Source of the DNA: Neelides folsomi
Lineage: Eukaryota; Arthropoda; Collembola; Neelipleona; Neelidae
Assembly (NCBI GenBank): GCA_034687125.1
Contig: JAQGBZ010000142.1
Coordinates: 1-64,000, forward strand
Reading direction: 5' to 3'
Length of the DNA stretch: 64,000 nucleotides
In this document: positions 1 through 12,611 of the stretch, piece by piece
How positions within the stretch are numbered: the first letter of the stretch is position 1
Layout: each line of letters starts with the position of its first letter
Program-made: the position numbers and the translations under genes
The notes under the pieces: model-generated
What the model was told of the DNA's origin: nothing
The model's input: only the letters and a program-made list of their open reading frames with translations
Databases searched by the model: none

Positions 1-765
1 GCTTTCTCAAAGAAAAGTAGCTGTCGTTTATTTATGCTTTGACCAAATCAGTTTTTAGTTTGCTTCATTGTAGATGGTTATATTTAACATAAATCGCCGA
101 TGTTTAAAGTTTTTATCTTTAATCACATTAAAATGGTTGCCCATTAAAAAAAAAGAAAGATACTTATGACCCTCACTGTACCTATAAATACAGTAGCATT
201 TAAATATTAAAAGCTCATTACGATCTCATTGGCTATTAATAATCCAAATCTCTTTATATTCTTCACAAGCTTCAAGTCATAGAATGATTCTGAACATTTT
301 TCTAAAACAACTATATTCGTGTGTTTCTTATTTAATACCAAATCAATATATCGTAAGGTTAGATAATTAACATTTAAGACAATGAGTGTCATTCCAGGGA
401 TATTATAAAAAAACTTACTGAAGGGAAATATTTCATAACTTGCGGCTCTTCATAGTTATGTAAATAATAGGACTAGGAAGGCAAATAGCGAGAAAAGTAT
501 TAGGATTCTTGTGTCATGGAAGAGCAGGTGAAATGTTGTATTTATATTTATGTAAATATGTATATTTGTGTATGGTATATTATAAATATATTACTTTCAT
601 ATGTTACTACTCTACATCCATACATACAAATACTTTTTAAAATCAGACTTTTGTGACAACTTAAGAGAATACTATAAGTTACATTTACTGTGGCCTTATA
701 GCACAGTGAACGAATCGGCATAACATATGATATCATGGTATGAAACATTATAAATAAAATATGTA
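1..765. other. AT-rich intergenic DNA, nothing recognised
   Basis: No open frame here has protein-like composition, and I see no RNA gene or element ends. The sequence is AT-rich, with short TA-rich runs around 560-600. It is best read as flanking or intronic DNA. Confidence 0.6.
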
Positions 766-1030
766 CTAAGGTACATCTGAAGATGACTTTGCTTTAATGG
801 ACCCTCTGAAAGCCGCCTCTGAACCCCAGAGTTTTCCTGTGGCGAGAGAAGTAGAGGCCGTAGACAATGACTCGGTTAAATTTGGTAACCGAATCGCCGT
901 CGCCTGCCGGGTTAAAAAAACCGTAAAAAGCGGCGTTGAGAGGTGAAATTTGAAATGATTCGAAGGCCCCCTTCTGTTCCGGCTCACCTTCCTTAATATA
1001 AAAATTTCTTCCCTCTAGTTATACTAACAT
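766..1030. other. Unassigned CpG-rich island, open in several frames
   Basis: A block of clearly higher GC and CpG content stands out from AT-rich flanks. The minus strand is open in two frames: one with ATG of 73 codons (987 to 766), and one without ATG, about 75 codons, running roughly from 1021 to 796 with a balanced residue mix including the short stretch YGLYFSRHRKTLGF. The plus strand is also open for about 55 codons from near 770 to the TGA near 937. An inverted repeat, CGGTTA and TAACCG around 872-891, can form a hairpin. I recognise no family. It could be an exon, a gene fragment, or an old repeat. Confidence 0.25.
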
Positions 1031-4000
1031 TTCCTGTTTAGAATCATACTTACTCATACCATAAATTGTTATAATATAGATAGATCATATAATAGGTAAA
1101 AAATAGATGTAGCTATAGCTGTAGCTGCTATAGCTGTATTTCTATCTAGCACTTATGTCTGTATTTATTTTCTAATACATACATATGCTTTTAGAGTACG
1201 ATATGTATTGCTGATGCGTTTGTGGAAAACAACATATTGGTTATAATTTTAAGTTTCCTTTAATATCTCCTCAATTAATAGAACTGCAGGGTGAAAGGAA
1301 AGTTCAAGCGGCTCGATTTATTATAAGTATCTTACTTAATGTTAGTTATAAAAATTAAATAATTTTTGGTGAAGAAGAGGGCCGGAGCACATGGCCAGCG
1401 CGGACCCTCGTTTCCCATGGGTCTTGGTCTTTTCTTGGTAATGGGTAAAATGTTTCCAAAGAGGGTCGAGGGCTAGCAGAGGGAGAAACCCTATGTGTCC
1501 ACCTTAATTTGGGTGAAGTGAGACTCCCCGGAGTAAGGGAGTGACAGAGGCGATTTCCGACATACTCTTTTCTCACTGCGAGACTTATTGGGGAGATCCG
1601 GATCCGTTCTTCCACATCACGAGCGAGCCCCTATTAGCCCGGTTAGGAGAATGTCAGAGAGTCGAACTTCGGATTGGAACATCCCTCCCTCTGCTTCAAT
1701 TTGTAACACTGTCTTTCTCTTCCACAATTAAACCCAGTATCTGTACTCACCAATTTTGCTCACAATAGTACCCAACATCTCACTGTAAAACATGAAAGAA
1801 ATGCACACCTGGTAATAAGTAATTACTACATAGTTATCTGATGCTCTCCTCTTCGTATAAAGCGCCATCCGAATTCTCATTAAGGCGGTAATAAATAAAT
1901 ATTTCCAACAAACGGATTTCCCACCTTTGTGTTCACAATATCTCTTAAAATGTATAAATACTCTGAGTGAGGGCTTGAAGGGGTGTATTGACAAGGTAAA
2001 GGTATAATGAATGAATGACTAATATAGTATATGTATTCATACTGTATAAATAATTATTTGCTTGATAATGACTCGGCAGTAAATTCTTTATTTCCTCCTC
2101 TATCTCCAACCTCCTCGATTATTATGTCTATCTAAAGTATATTGACTTTGTCAATTGTGTAGATTGATCTTTTGAGGGAACATCTGGTCGGAAGGAAATG
2201 GAGCGTGGAACAATTTAAGAAATGCCCTTCTTTAAATATGAATGCGCTCGCGAGGGAAAAAAGAAAATTTGAGATTTGATAATACAAAATAATTTGGGAG
2301 GTGGGGGAGGAACGATTAGGGCCTAAAGGTAGTATTTAAATTAAAAGATTCAAAGCCCCTATTGGAATGTTTTAACCAAACTACTTAAGCATGATTTATA
2401 CCTATCTTCCTCCGCTCACAATAAGTTGGAGAAGAGGGATGATGAGGAAGGAGAGCAAATCTTCTCGTTTTCTATTCCTAAGGTCTCCAAATGAAGTCTC
2501 ATTGAGGAGCTTTGAACTACATATCCTAGATACATACATGATGTATCTTAAATAAATTATCTGGGGTAATGGAAGGTGAATAGGAAGGCTGAGGCTCCCG
2601 ATCTCTCGATCCCTGATGAGCCAACCGAGATAAGATCTCTGGTTCTTATCTCTACAAATAATTTTTCCATTCTCTATTAATGAGGAAGGCGGGGCCTTGA
2701 AGGCGGCAGGTTTTTTAACTACCGCGGATCTTATCGACACATTCACTTCATCATTTCCAACCCTAAAATGTGACTAATGCGGGAGTAATTCTTTAATTGG
2801 CAACCCAATCCCCAACTTAAATAAAGTAAGAAGGCAATATAGAGTGGGCAGTGGTAACTACGTTTTTCTATGTACATATTTTAACTTGAAAAGCGCAGTT
2901 AAATTGGACCAACCATATAAATAATATATTAGATTATTCCTTCCTCCTTCATTAAAATAAATTGTATTTGAATGTTTTTTAGAAATATCTTGAGTATTTA
3001 ATCTTTTAGGATATCAGCTTTCCTCCCAAAATTGTCTGCTTATTGAATCTAAATTCGGCGAATTTGAGTTTGAATTGGAATGTTTCGATATTGCTTTTGA
3101 TCTTGTCATTCGAGATTTAATAATATAATTTTGAATATGATACTTGGGGATTTCCAAGTTGAAGATAAATTCCTTGAGAATTTAGATTTGTGCAAATAAG
3201 GCATTTTTACGAACGATTACTTCCAACTTTTTCGGTATTGGACCCTAATTCAATTTGAAATTCGACTGCTGTTCAGCTAACATTGTAGAAAGATGTAAAA
3301 TACAAATTGGCCTATATCTAATCGAATGGCTCGAAGCTCAGCCATATGTTCGCAAGCGTGTAATGAAACTACTTGAGTGTTAACCTTATTGGGCTCGAGA
3401 TTTGATTTACTTTCAATCATTCAAAAGGTGAAAGTTAGGAAGTATGCAAACTCGATGAAATAATAATTTCCTCTTTTTGCTTCAGGTGAAATTGAATACG
3501 CCGGAAAAGGTATGAGACTCAAAAATTGCATAAAGTGAGGTAAATGATACGCAAAGAAGTGAATCAGAATGCGAAGTTCATCTTTCTGAGAATTCCTCTT
3601 AGGAAATCTCGAGTGGAATTCTCAAGATCTTTCCGAATTGACTCCCTAAATCATAAATATCTACAGCGTCCCTCTCCGTATCCTTGGTATGTTCACAAAG
3701 CATTCATGCATTCGCATTCTTACTCAAAGAATATAAGAAATCCGGGAGCCAAATCAACTCAGGGGCTCATTTTTCCTTGAAAATTTCAATTTTCAATTTC
3801 CCTTATTCAATATTATGCTATGGAGTTTTACAATTTACATACAAACCAATAAGGTATTTTTGAGATTTTTTTCTTGTGAAATCATAGACTGTTACACCGT
3901 TGAATTCAATAAGTAAATTACGGAAAATTGAAATTTCAAATTGAAAAGTGGACTTGAAAAAGTATTCAACCATATTTATTAATATTTTCCCAATTTTTCA

Positions 4001-7000
4001 ATATATCTGTACTCCATACAGTACATTTAACGCTAATCTAAACGAAATGATTTTTAAATTCAATTCACAAGTTAATTCAAGAAAATCTTAAATTTTCCCA
4101 GCAATATTGATTCAATATGCTACGCTACCAATGTGACTTTTGGTATCAAAAAGAGCCTTCTAATTGAATGCCCTGATACATATTTACTTAATGTTAGAAA
4201 GATATCTTAGCATTATACAGATGTGTATCTGTATGTGTTTACTATATAAATAAACTATTGTGCTTATTTATGTTTTATGTTATAAAATTGTTGACCATAA
4301 AGATTTTCAAAATTCCAACATTCTGTGAGAGATTACAATGTTAAATGCCCGTCAATGTGAGACTGTCTAGCGTTTGTGATTTCATCAGTAAGAGACAAAT
4401 TGCCTTTCTCCCAACTGGCTAAAATGGAAAATGAAAAATGTTACTTTTTATTCTCAAGTGACGAGAATTCGGATTCAGAAGGAAAATCGAAAGAGTCGAG
4501 AGGCGAACACAATTGTTAAGTAGAAATGAAAGAGAAGGTGAGACGTGAATTCCCACCTCGGCCCCAACTTAATTTCATCTGTGTCCTAGCATCTTCGTAA
4601 CCTTAGCCATGCCTACTATTTATCCCCCCCCCCCTGTTCTCTGGTCAATCAATCTCATGATTCACTTTGAAGCCTAAAATCTACTGAGTGATCTCATCTT
4701 ATGTGGGTACATAAATATATGCTCCTGGAAAAAATGTTCTCAATGCTTTTCTGGCTCTTCAATTTTCTATCTGAGAAGCAATTTGGATTCCCCTCCTTTC
4801 CAATAGCTACTAAAAGGGTTCCTATACCGAATCTTCAAGACAGAACAATTCTTCTGACATCGAATTTCCCTCCTCAAAATACCATTTGATTGAATACCTC
4901 TGAAAATTGTGCTTTGGAAGAAAGGCAAGAAACTCACTTTCCCCTCCAATCGCTTTCAATCTCAAAGAAGAAAATTTATTAGCGCCTTCCTTTCTGAATC
5001 CAGGAGATTAAAAAATTTGAAGCCACAAAGATTATCACAATTGGTCAATAATTTTTAAACAAATCTTTAAATTAGTATCCCTATCCCTAATTGCATGGAT
5101 AATAAAAAGGGTGAGTAAGTAGACTCAGCGAGCTGTTTTTACCGATTTTTTCATCACTTATGATGAGAGAAGAACAATCTTATAATCCTAGGCGATGATT
5201 AAGTGCGGTAATTAGGCGGCTTCCTCAGTACTCCTCCGGTATTGTTCTAAAGTCCAAATTTCTTACATGTGTTTGAGTGTAGTGAGGAATTGGGTAAGTG
5301 AAGTGGAGGGGGTTCGAGCATTCGCCACATCTTGATGAGACGATTGTTTGGCACAGAGATACCTACAAGACTTTATTATGAATACATTCGTTGTGTGAAA
5401 GAAGTCCGAATCTTTCGCTCCATTTGAATGAGGAGGATGGGGATGGGAATGAGTGCGTGGCTGGACAGGAAACATGCAAGATCCCCTCAGGAAATCCTCA
5501 GCCATTCTTATCAAGCTCCACATGGAGTCGGCTATTGCTACTGAGCTATTCGTCAGAAGAGCTTCCTTTTTGCTCATTGTCCTTAAAACCGACAGACGCC
5601 TTTCGTCGCATCCCAAGCCCATTCTTCAGGGCCTTACATAATAATAGCATTAATCCACACATGGATTTCTTCATCATCTCTTACATTTTTTCATTAAGGT
5701 TATTAAGGGAGGAAAGTGGAGGAGCGCAAAGAGTGTTGTGATAAGAAAGTCCGAACACAAGTATTTGTATTATGTTGTCAAATGATCGATCATCTTTATG
5801 AAACATTTGAGTTTTAGCTTATGAAGGCAATCACCTTGAAGGCTCGAAACGGAGGATCTCACCACTTCAACTCTCTCAGCCCTTGAATCTCAATTTGTGA
5901 TTTGATAAAATTTGAGAGGTAAAAGCAGAAGAATTAGAAGTTTGGAAGTTCGCAAACGGCAGTCAGTTTCCTCATTATTCCCTTGTGAAAGGATGATGGG
6001 AGGCGAGGATGGCTCCTTTGACTCTCCGCTCTCTTTGTTGCCTCTCTCATCCTTTTCGGGAATGAACCCATTGACTTCTCGACTCAAAGCCAGAAAGAAA
6101 GAGAATGAAACGAGAGAACCAGTAGCTGAATTTCACTAGATAGAAAATATACCATAATTACCGAAGAGATCCGGCTACAACTTGCATTAGAATTAGAATT
6201 GACAGGCCCTCACAATAACTCAGCTCCTTTCATTCAAAGAGATAATGATGATGAGCGAATAATGGTTCATTCACGAAAGTCCTCATTTCCATTTTCTCTT
6301 CGTTTGTCCTCGAGATCTCGACAAATAAGTAAATAAGAAACCTGGTTGTTTGAAAATGGATTTTTAACTCTTTCCACTCTTGACAACATCAATATGCAAA
6401 ATTACATATGGAACCTAATTGCGTGTGAAAATTAAGTTGTTGAATAATTATTAATTATAATGTATATTTCCCTGACGTGGCCAACGTTTGATTGACTTCA
6501 CTCATCTAATAACAACAAGACAACATTTTAACTCCCCAATAGCTTTGGCAATCGTATTTATTTTTAAAAAGAGATTACAGAGAAGAGAGACTAATTTATT
6601 AAATGACTTATTATTTTAAAGAATAGAAACGTAAACATAGAAATTAGCAAAAATGTAATTTTCTTCTTTGATGGAAACCTGGGATGAATAATGAGAAAGG
6701 ACATTGACAATCGGGAGGGATAGGGTGGGGTTCAAACTTCCGCGAAGTCGAGTTCAGAAGGGAGCCACTAATGGCTCACAATTTGCCACAGATTCATCAT
6801 CCATCACACTTTGGCTGACATGTCTATCCATGGAGTCATTATCGTGTCTTCCTCTTTCCTCTCTTCAAACGAATTCTCAGGCCTCAATCGGGTGAAATTA
6901 AATTCTCCGTAGCGGCGTGTTGACTCACTTATTGATCCGACTCATCACTTTTTAAATTCTAACATACTAAACATATCATATTTAAATTCTAATAAGTTAT

Positions 7001-10000
7001 TTTAACATTTAAGTAATAGACACTCGACGGTATTTTCAAAATAAATCATTGTTCTCCAATTTAATTAATGAGAATGATTTGATTTTGATAACCACAAATT
7101 ACATTATAATATGAATTTCCAGGGTGAGACTGTTGGCTTTAAGAGGGAATTTCATTACATAAGTATCCGAGTGTATGGAAAAGATATATTATAGTAATAT
7201 TTGCCGACCCTGCGAATGAATTGAGATAATTATGGTTTGGAGTCGTTTAAGTTTCTTCATTTAGTTGATCAAATTGGAAATGTGGCCTTTTGCCAATCCG
7301 AGTAGTGGAGTGTTGGAGAGAGGGGAATTTATTCATGGGTAAAAAAGATTGCTGATGACAGGCTGGATGTGGAAGCACGCCTCTGACTCTTTGTGTCCAA
7401 AGCCCCTGCTACCGCTTGACGGAGTTCGCGGACGGCCTGGATGGCCAGTGTGAGAAGATTGATAAATGCCACCGAGGTCCTCCTTATTCATCCTTCCCAG
7501 CCTCCTGACATTTATATATGATTCATGTAGATTCATTCCTTTGTGTATCGCACCATCCCACCTCCGGTTCCAACCGCACTTTATCATATTGCCATTTGGT
7601 CTTCTATTTGGTCCTCTGGTGAAGGAGGACCCTCAGCTCACCTCTTTGTTTTTCCCTGTAATGAATCTTTTATTTGCATGGGATTTCATTTGGACAAGGG
7701 ATCCTTTCGGACAATGGAGCAAACTGCTCCTCGTCAGACATTTGCAGCAGGGAATTGGTGGAGGACCAGAGGAAATTTCATGATGAGCCAGGACAATACA
7801 AGTCAGTCTCAATGCTCTGCAGATTCCAGTTACTTCCGCTTAGAAAACAGAAGAAGAAGGGAGGAAATACTCAGGGGATGAGACGTCCTATAATAAAAGT
7901 CTCAAGCGGCTCTTCTTTTCCAAGAGAATCGAAAATCTTCCCTCCAATTTCTCTGGCCAAATTTTCCCCCAATTTACTCTCATGAAAAACTCTAATGAGG
8001 CCTCGAAGCCAAGCAAGTAAAATAAAATCCGAAACCAGGAGCTCGAATGCCAAAAGTGAAGCCCACAACTTCAAAAACTTTCCAATGTGGTTGAAAAGAA
8101 TCAAATCCACCGCTCAATACGCACAGAGATCCTTATAACTATATACCAATAAGTATGAACATATCCTTCTGTCTCTTGAACACAGGGCTACATACATATA
8201 TAACTATAAAGATTAAGAGAGAAATGCCTCAACAAACTTTACCTCGTCCTTCTATGGAAGGGCTCATTGTCTTCTCCCCCTCTCATTTGCTATGCCACCA
8301 CTTGAGTGGAAGTGAATTCGCATTTCCCAAAACAATTCCAAGTCAATCGAGTGCTCCATAGCCGAAAAATAAATTAGAGACATAAATATAAGTAGGCTAT
8401 AGAAAGCATTTTAAACACTAATAATACCTAATTACTCTCCCTACATCAACGGCAGTTTATTAAATGTCCCTCAAACATATGCGTGAGTATTTGAAAGTAC
8501 ACATTTTATCAGTGTTAAGGGCACTCTATACAATACAAATAGTTTTACGATAGAACCATAAATGGATCTAGTTTTATTTATTTAATTGAATTTAAATTCA
8601 TATACCTAATTACAAATAAATCCAACAACTATAATTAACTCACTATCAGTAAAGCATAACAGTTATTGACTATTCCCAAATTTATACATGCACATTGAAA
8701 TTATCTCTTTCAGTAAAAATGAAATAATGAAATATTTATTCTTGTTAACTCAATGCATAATATATTATGCACAATACATATATGTATCAAATATGTATAT
8801 GTATGTATGTAAGAATCTACATAACAGATCATTAAGGAGTATGCAAGTATTAGAAGGTATTTATTTATTATTGTTTGAAGCAGTAGGTGAAACTCACTCT
8901 GTTGTGGGTCTGTGTGGGAAAGTTGTCATTGTGTGTGGGGAAGTGTATTTAGGAATTTATTCCATCTGGGTATGAAAAATACTTAAAGGATCTATAGGAC
9001 CATTTCGATCCTTTTTGTTGTAAATGCGAAGAAATAACGCTCATTATTTATTCTACCTCTTTCTTGTGGTGGAGAAGGAAAAGAATTTGTGGTCATGAAG
9101 AAATATATAAGGATCTTTTTCATTTGAAAGAATCATTCGTTCTACCATTTATAGCCCAGCTAAACATGTGAGAGTTTAAATGAAATTTGAGTCGGGTTTT
9201 CAATCTGAGCAGAAAGGTAACAGTCGTCACTTCAAATGGTGCCTACTTGGTTTATGGGGTTCACAAAGAAAACTTATATCATTTTCAAGTTAAATCCACC
9301 AAATACATATAATATTTTTAAAATTAAAAGAACAATACAGTGCGTTTGTTCCTCTACCTAGCTAGATATTGCATATATAAATATTAAATATTCATAATAT
9401 ACATACATACATAATATAGTTGTAGTTGTAAGTAATGCCTAACATACATAAATGATGTGTACATAGATGAATAATTACAATAAAATATAACCAGGCCCAA
9501 TTTCCAAAGATAGTTTTCGAGTCTTGCGTTACGATGAAATTTTCATCAACAGTCTCTGGGGGTGGAGATTAGATTTGGGGGTTTCTTGGGGGAGCTTCAA
9601 ATCGTCCTTAGCTGGGAGAAGATTAATAAATAATATGAACATGGAGGGGACTTAGTTGTTATGCGCCCCCGATTTGGCCAGCGAAACTCGGAAATGAATC
9701 AAGGTGGGAATATGGAATGGACGGGAGATGTGTCGACTGGTTCTCCCATTCGAGTAATGGGGAGACCCACAATAGGAGAACCAGTGGGGTGTCAACACTT
9801 GGAGTTCCATTCTTGGCCAAGGGCCTGGGAGACTGGAAGGGAACCCTCAATGATTTCAGATCACTGGGGTCGTCCTCATTGAAAAGCACGTAAACGTGAC
9901 TAAGACTTGTCATTCAACTGGCGTCCTCGCCACATTTTTTCCCGTCCATCTGGGAAGCGGAGTGAGGAGATGATGGCATTATCCCTTTTGTCCCACAATC

Positions 10001-11194
10001 GAGTCCCATATTATCGTTTTACGCATGAGATCAATTTTATAACGATGATCATAAATTCAAATTGGTTAGGTTCTATATTAGTCGAGCCGGTTGGAAGCCG
10101 GCCAAAAAACTACTCAATGAAAGTATTCATATTCCATATGGGAACAATTCTCCTCGCCACTTCAAACTCTTTAAAAGGAAATCAATAAAGATTCTTTGGA
10201 CACACGTCTGTGGCAAATATTTTAGGACTCCTTTTGCTCCTTCCAATACTAAACACTCGTTTGTGGATCAATTTAAAAGTGATGAGTTGAAGTTGGTTTC
10301 CTGAAAATAAATAATAAGTCCCAGAATTTTGCAAATTCCTTGCTGCTGTCAGAATGTTGAAGGGATGATCAAAACTCATTTTTGTTAATACTTATACAAT
10401 GTCGTATAAGAGTCCTTGTAATTAGATTCCCACTTCAATCTCAAGTCAAATAATATCTAGACATCAGTTGTCTCCCCTATGTTGGATGTAGAGTAATACT
10501 TCCTTTATCATCCATTTGAAAATAGCGTTCCTTGAACCCCCATACATTTCCAAACACCAATTGAACAAATCTCTATGTGTAATCTTTACGTTCAATATTG
10601 AGAAAAATGAGGTTTGGTTGGAGGATATAGAATAGATCGAAGATGGAACCAACACATGGAAGTTGAAAGCACAACGAGAAAGCAAGAAATAAATGAAAAA
10701 AATTCAATTTTCTTTTCCCTCTTCTTCCACTTGTAACGAGCAAATTCTTTCATTTTACTCAGCTTGGGAATTCTTTTCTAAGATAACCATGAAATGGGAA
10801 AAATGATAATTGCTTTATTATATGCATTCTATTTGTATAACTTAAGCCCACTTACTTTACTCATTTACTCAATAATTAGTACTTATGTATATTGTTAATC
10901 TTTAGTACATTGTGAGTTAATTGAATTGGGATCAAAGGAAATTGGACTTTCATTTATAGCTTATTACTACAGATTTCTTATTATTACCAAATTTCATTTC
11001 CCAACCTAGCCTAAGCAAATGACGCAACCCCACACACTGACTGAGCCGAAAGAAGGAAAGAAAGAGTCAGAAGCCTTCCTTTCCTCTCCTTTTTACTCAT
11101 CTGCCAATTCATATATTTTGAGAGGAGAAATTTTGATTCTCACTTCATTCCATAACCGTACATACCAAAATTTTGAATTAATGTTTTTCTTCTC
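1031..11194. other. Long non-coding stretch with GC-richer islands
   Basis: No recognisable gene. AT-rich DNA alternates with islands of more complex sequence at about 1355-1760, 2400-2750, 5220-6140, 7330-8110 and 9530-9980. Open frames of 60-119 codons occur there on both strands at once, with no familiar motif and mostly Ser/Pro/Leu-rich translations, so I treat them as chance frames. Small repeats include an AGCTATAGCTG-type run at about 1109-1138, a run of 11 C at 4624-4634, and TATG/CATA runs near 8790-8815 and 9399-9416. The pattern would suit a large regulatory or intronic region. Confidence 0.5.
4624..4634. repeat. Poly-C run
   Basis: Eleven consecutive C bases on the plus strand, rare in this AT-rich window. 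It is a homopolymer and likely variable in length between individuals or assemblies. Confidence 0.85.
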
Positions 11195-11530
11195 TTAACT
11201 CGCAACCATCAGCTTGATGTGTTGCGATTTAACAGCGACCACATCTATTAGGAGTAGGGATAGAGGAGAGAAGAATTCTCCACTTTGGTGTGTTCGGGCT
11301 TGGAGAGAAGAGAGAGGGGAAAGTTTTCCCCAAAATATCCCAATTGGAAGAGGAGTAAAAAGGAGAAGAAATGGGGAGGCTCCTCTCCCTTCAATGTGGT
11401 CGGTCTCATCTCCTCTCCCGACTTCTCTCAAAAACGTTCCTCATACGTTTTGCGTTGCGCATATCGTTTAAAATTTCCTCCTCTCTTCCTACCCCTTGTT
11501 GATGTGGCCCTTACTTTAAATGATGCACAC

Positions 11531-11614
11531 ACATCGACGAGACGAGCCCTTTTCGGTCGAAATAAGAGACGAGCCCTCCTCAATTGAAATAAAAAGAGAC
11601 GAGACGAGCCATAG
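11531..11614 (+). repeat. Short degenerate tandem repeat (GAGACGAGCC units)
   Basis: Three imperfect units each begin with GAGACGAGCC or GACGAGCC and continue into a GAAATAA-type end, spaced about 27-36 bp. The plus-strand frame across them repeats an RDEPxSxEI-like motif only because the DNA repeats. The surrounding block (11195-11740) is rich in GAGAG/CTCTC. A second look-alike segment, GCGCATATCGTTTAAAAT near 11456 versus GCGCTCATAGTTTAAAAT near 11671, suggests a wider old duplication. Confidence 0.5.
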
Positions 11615-12428
11615 TGAGTCATGTTGGTCTTTGCCCTATCACAGATCTCGCTTCTCCCATCTTTCTCTCGGCGCTCATAGTTTAAAATCTCCTCTCTCTT
11701 CTCCCAATCCCACGTACTAGATAGTAGATGTGTTTCTGACTTAAACAATCATTTCATATAACTTTTAAAAGTATAACGATGATATATTATAATATTTATA
11801 CATAATAATTAATATGTTATATAATGTATAATCATATAATATGCATTTGCTTGACTTGCAGTTTTACAATCTTTGTAGAACCATGGGTAAACGGTTAAAA
11901 GCACACTAGCAAATGAAAATGCAATTAAAATTTATACTTGTTTAATCGTAATTGTTTTATGATCTCCCTCGAGAGGGTTGAAAAGTAGGAGTTAATTAAT
12001 CAAAAAAGTCTCTCATTTAATGATCTCGAGATTGGGGATGAGATATGAGGGAATTGGGCTCGTGGAGCTAAAGGAGGTCCTTGTGAATAATTAAAGAGGG
12101 GCGATTGAATCAGGAGAGACAGACTGAGGGATCTCGGTGGATGGTAATTGCTCCAACTTATCTGGATCCGCTCTGTTCTTGACTTCAGAGCTGGACCAGA
12201 GTAAATGAGGGCCCTGTGAGTGTGGGCGCGTTGTTTCTTTAGGGGCGTTCTTCATCACCCTCACTCTGAAATAGAGATTTCCTTCTTCCAGAAAAACTTG
12301 CTGGGCCTCAGAGCCCTCCGTCCTTCATAGAGCGGAGCATGATGCGGCAGTCAGGTTTTTACCACGGAGGATGCGGGAGGAGGAGGTCCCTTGAGCAAAA
12401 CCGAAAGCTCCAATGCGCTCTAACCCTC

Positions 12429-12611
12429 AGTTCACTTCCAGCTCTCGTTCCAACAACACGTCGCTGAGTTGTTCTTTCTTGTGCACTCCCCGCTCCCCAA
12501 AACTTCGATCCACAAAACCCATTTCTTCCATTAAGTGAATTAACAAACGGACTGCGACGGCGGTCAACTCCGATCCACTTTTGCACCCCAAACTTCCATG
12601 TTCAATTAAAG
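12429..12611 (+). promoter_or_regulatory. Candidate transcription start and leader exon
   Basis: The end of a GC-richer island (about 12100-12611) contains the arthropod initiator-like hexamer TCAGTT at 12427-12432 and, 180 bp further on, a strong splice donor, AAAG followed by GTATGTAAG, at 12611/12612. No long frame runs through it, so it would be an untranslated leader exon, possibly of the teneurin gene downstream. No TATA box or clear downstream promoter element is aligned. This is inferred from signals only. Confidence 0.25.

Noticed and set aside
2402-2746. 114-codon minus-strand frame
   Set aside because: No recognisable domain, no matching splice signals, and composition changes sharply along its length.
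3781-3960. Inverted repeats of AAATTTCAATTTTC type
   Set aside because: Low-complexity A/T-rich pairing without a target duplication; likely chance.
5263-5741. Overlapping open frames of 116-119 codons on both strands
   Set aside because: Translations are Ser/Leu/Pro-rich, show no known motif, and exist on both strands at once. Likely chance in a GC-richer island.
7466-7985. Three overlapping plus-strand frames over 100 codons
   Set aside because: All three frames are open together, which points to composition rather than coding; no motif seen.
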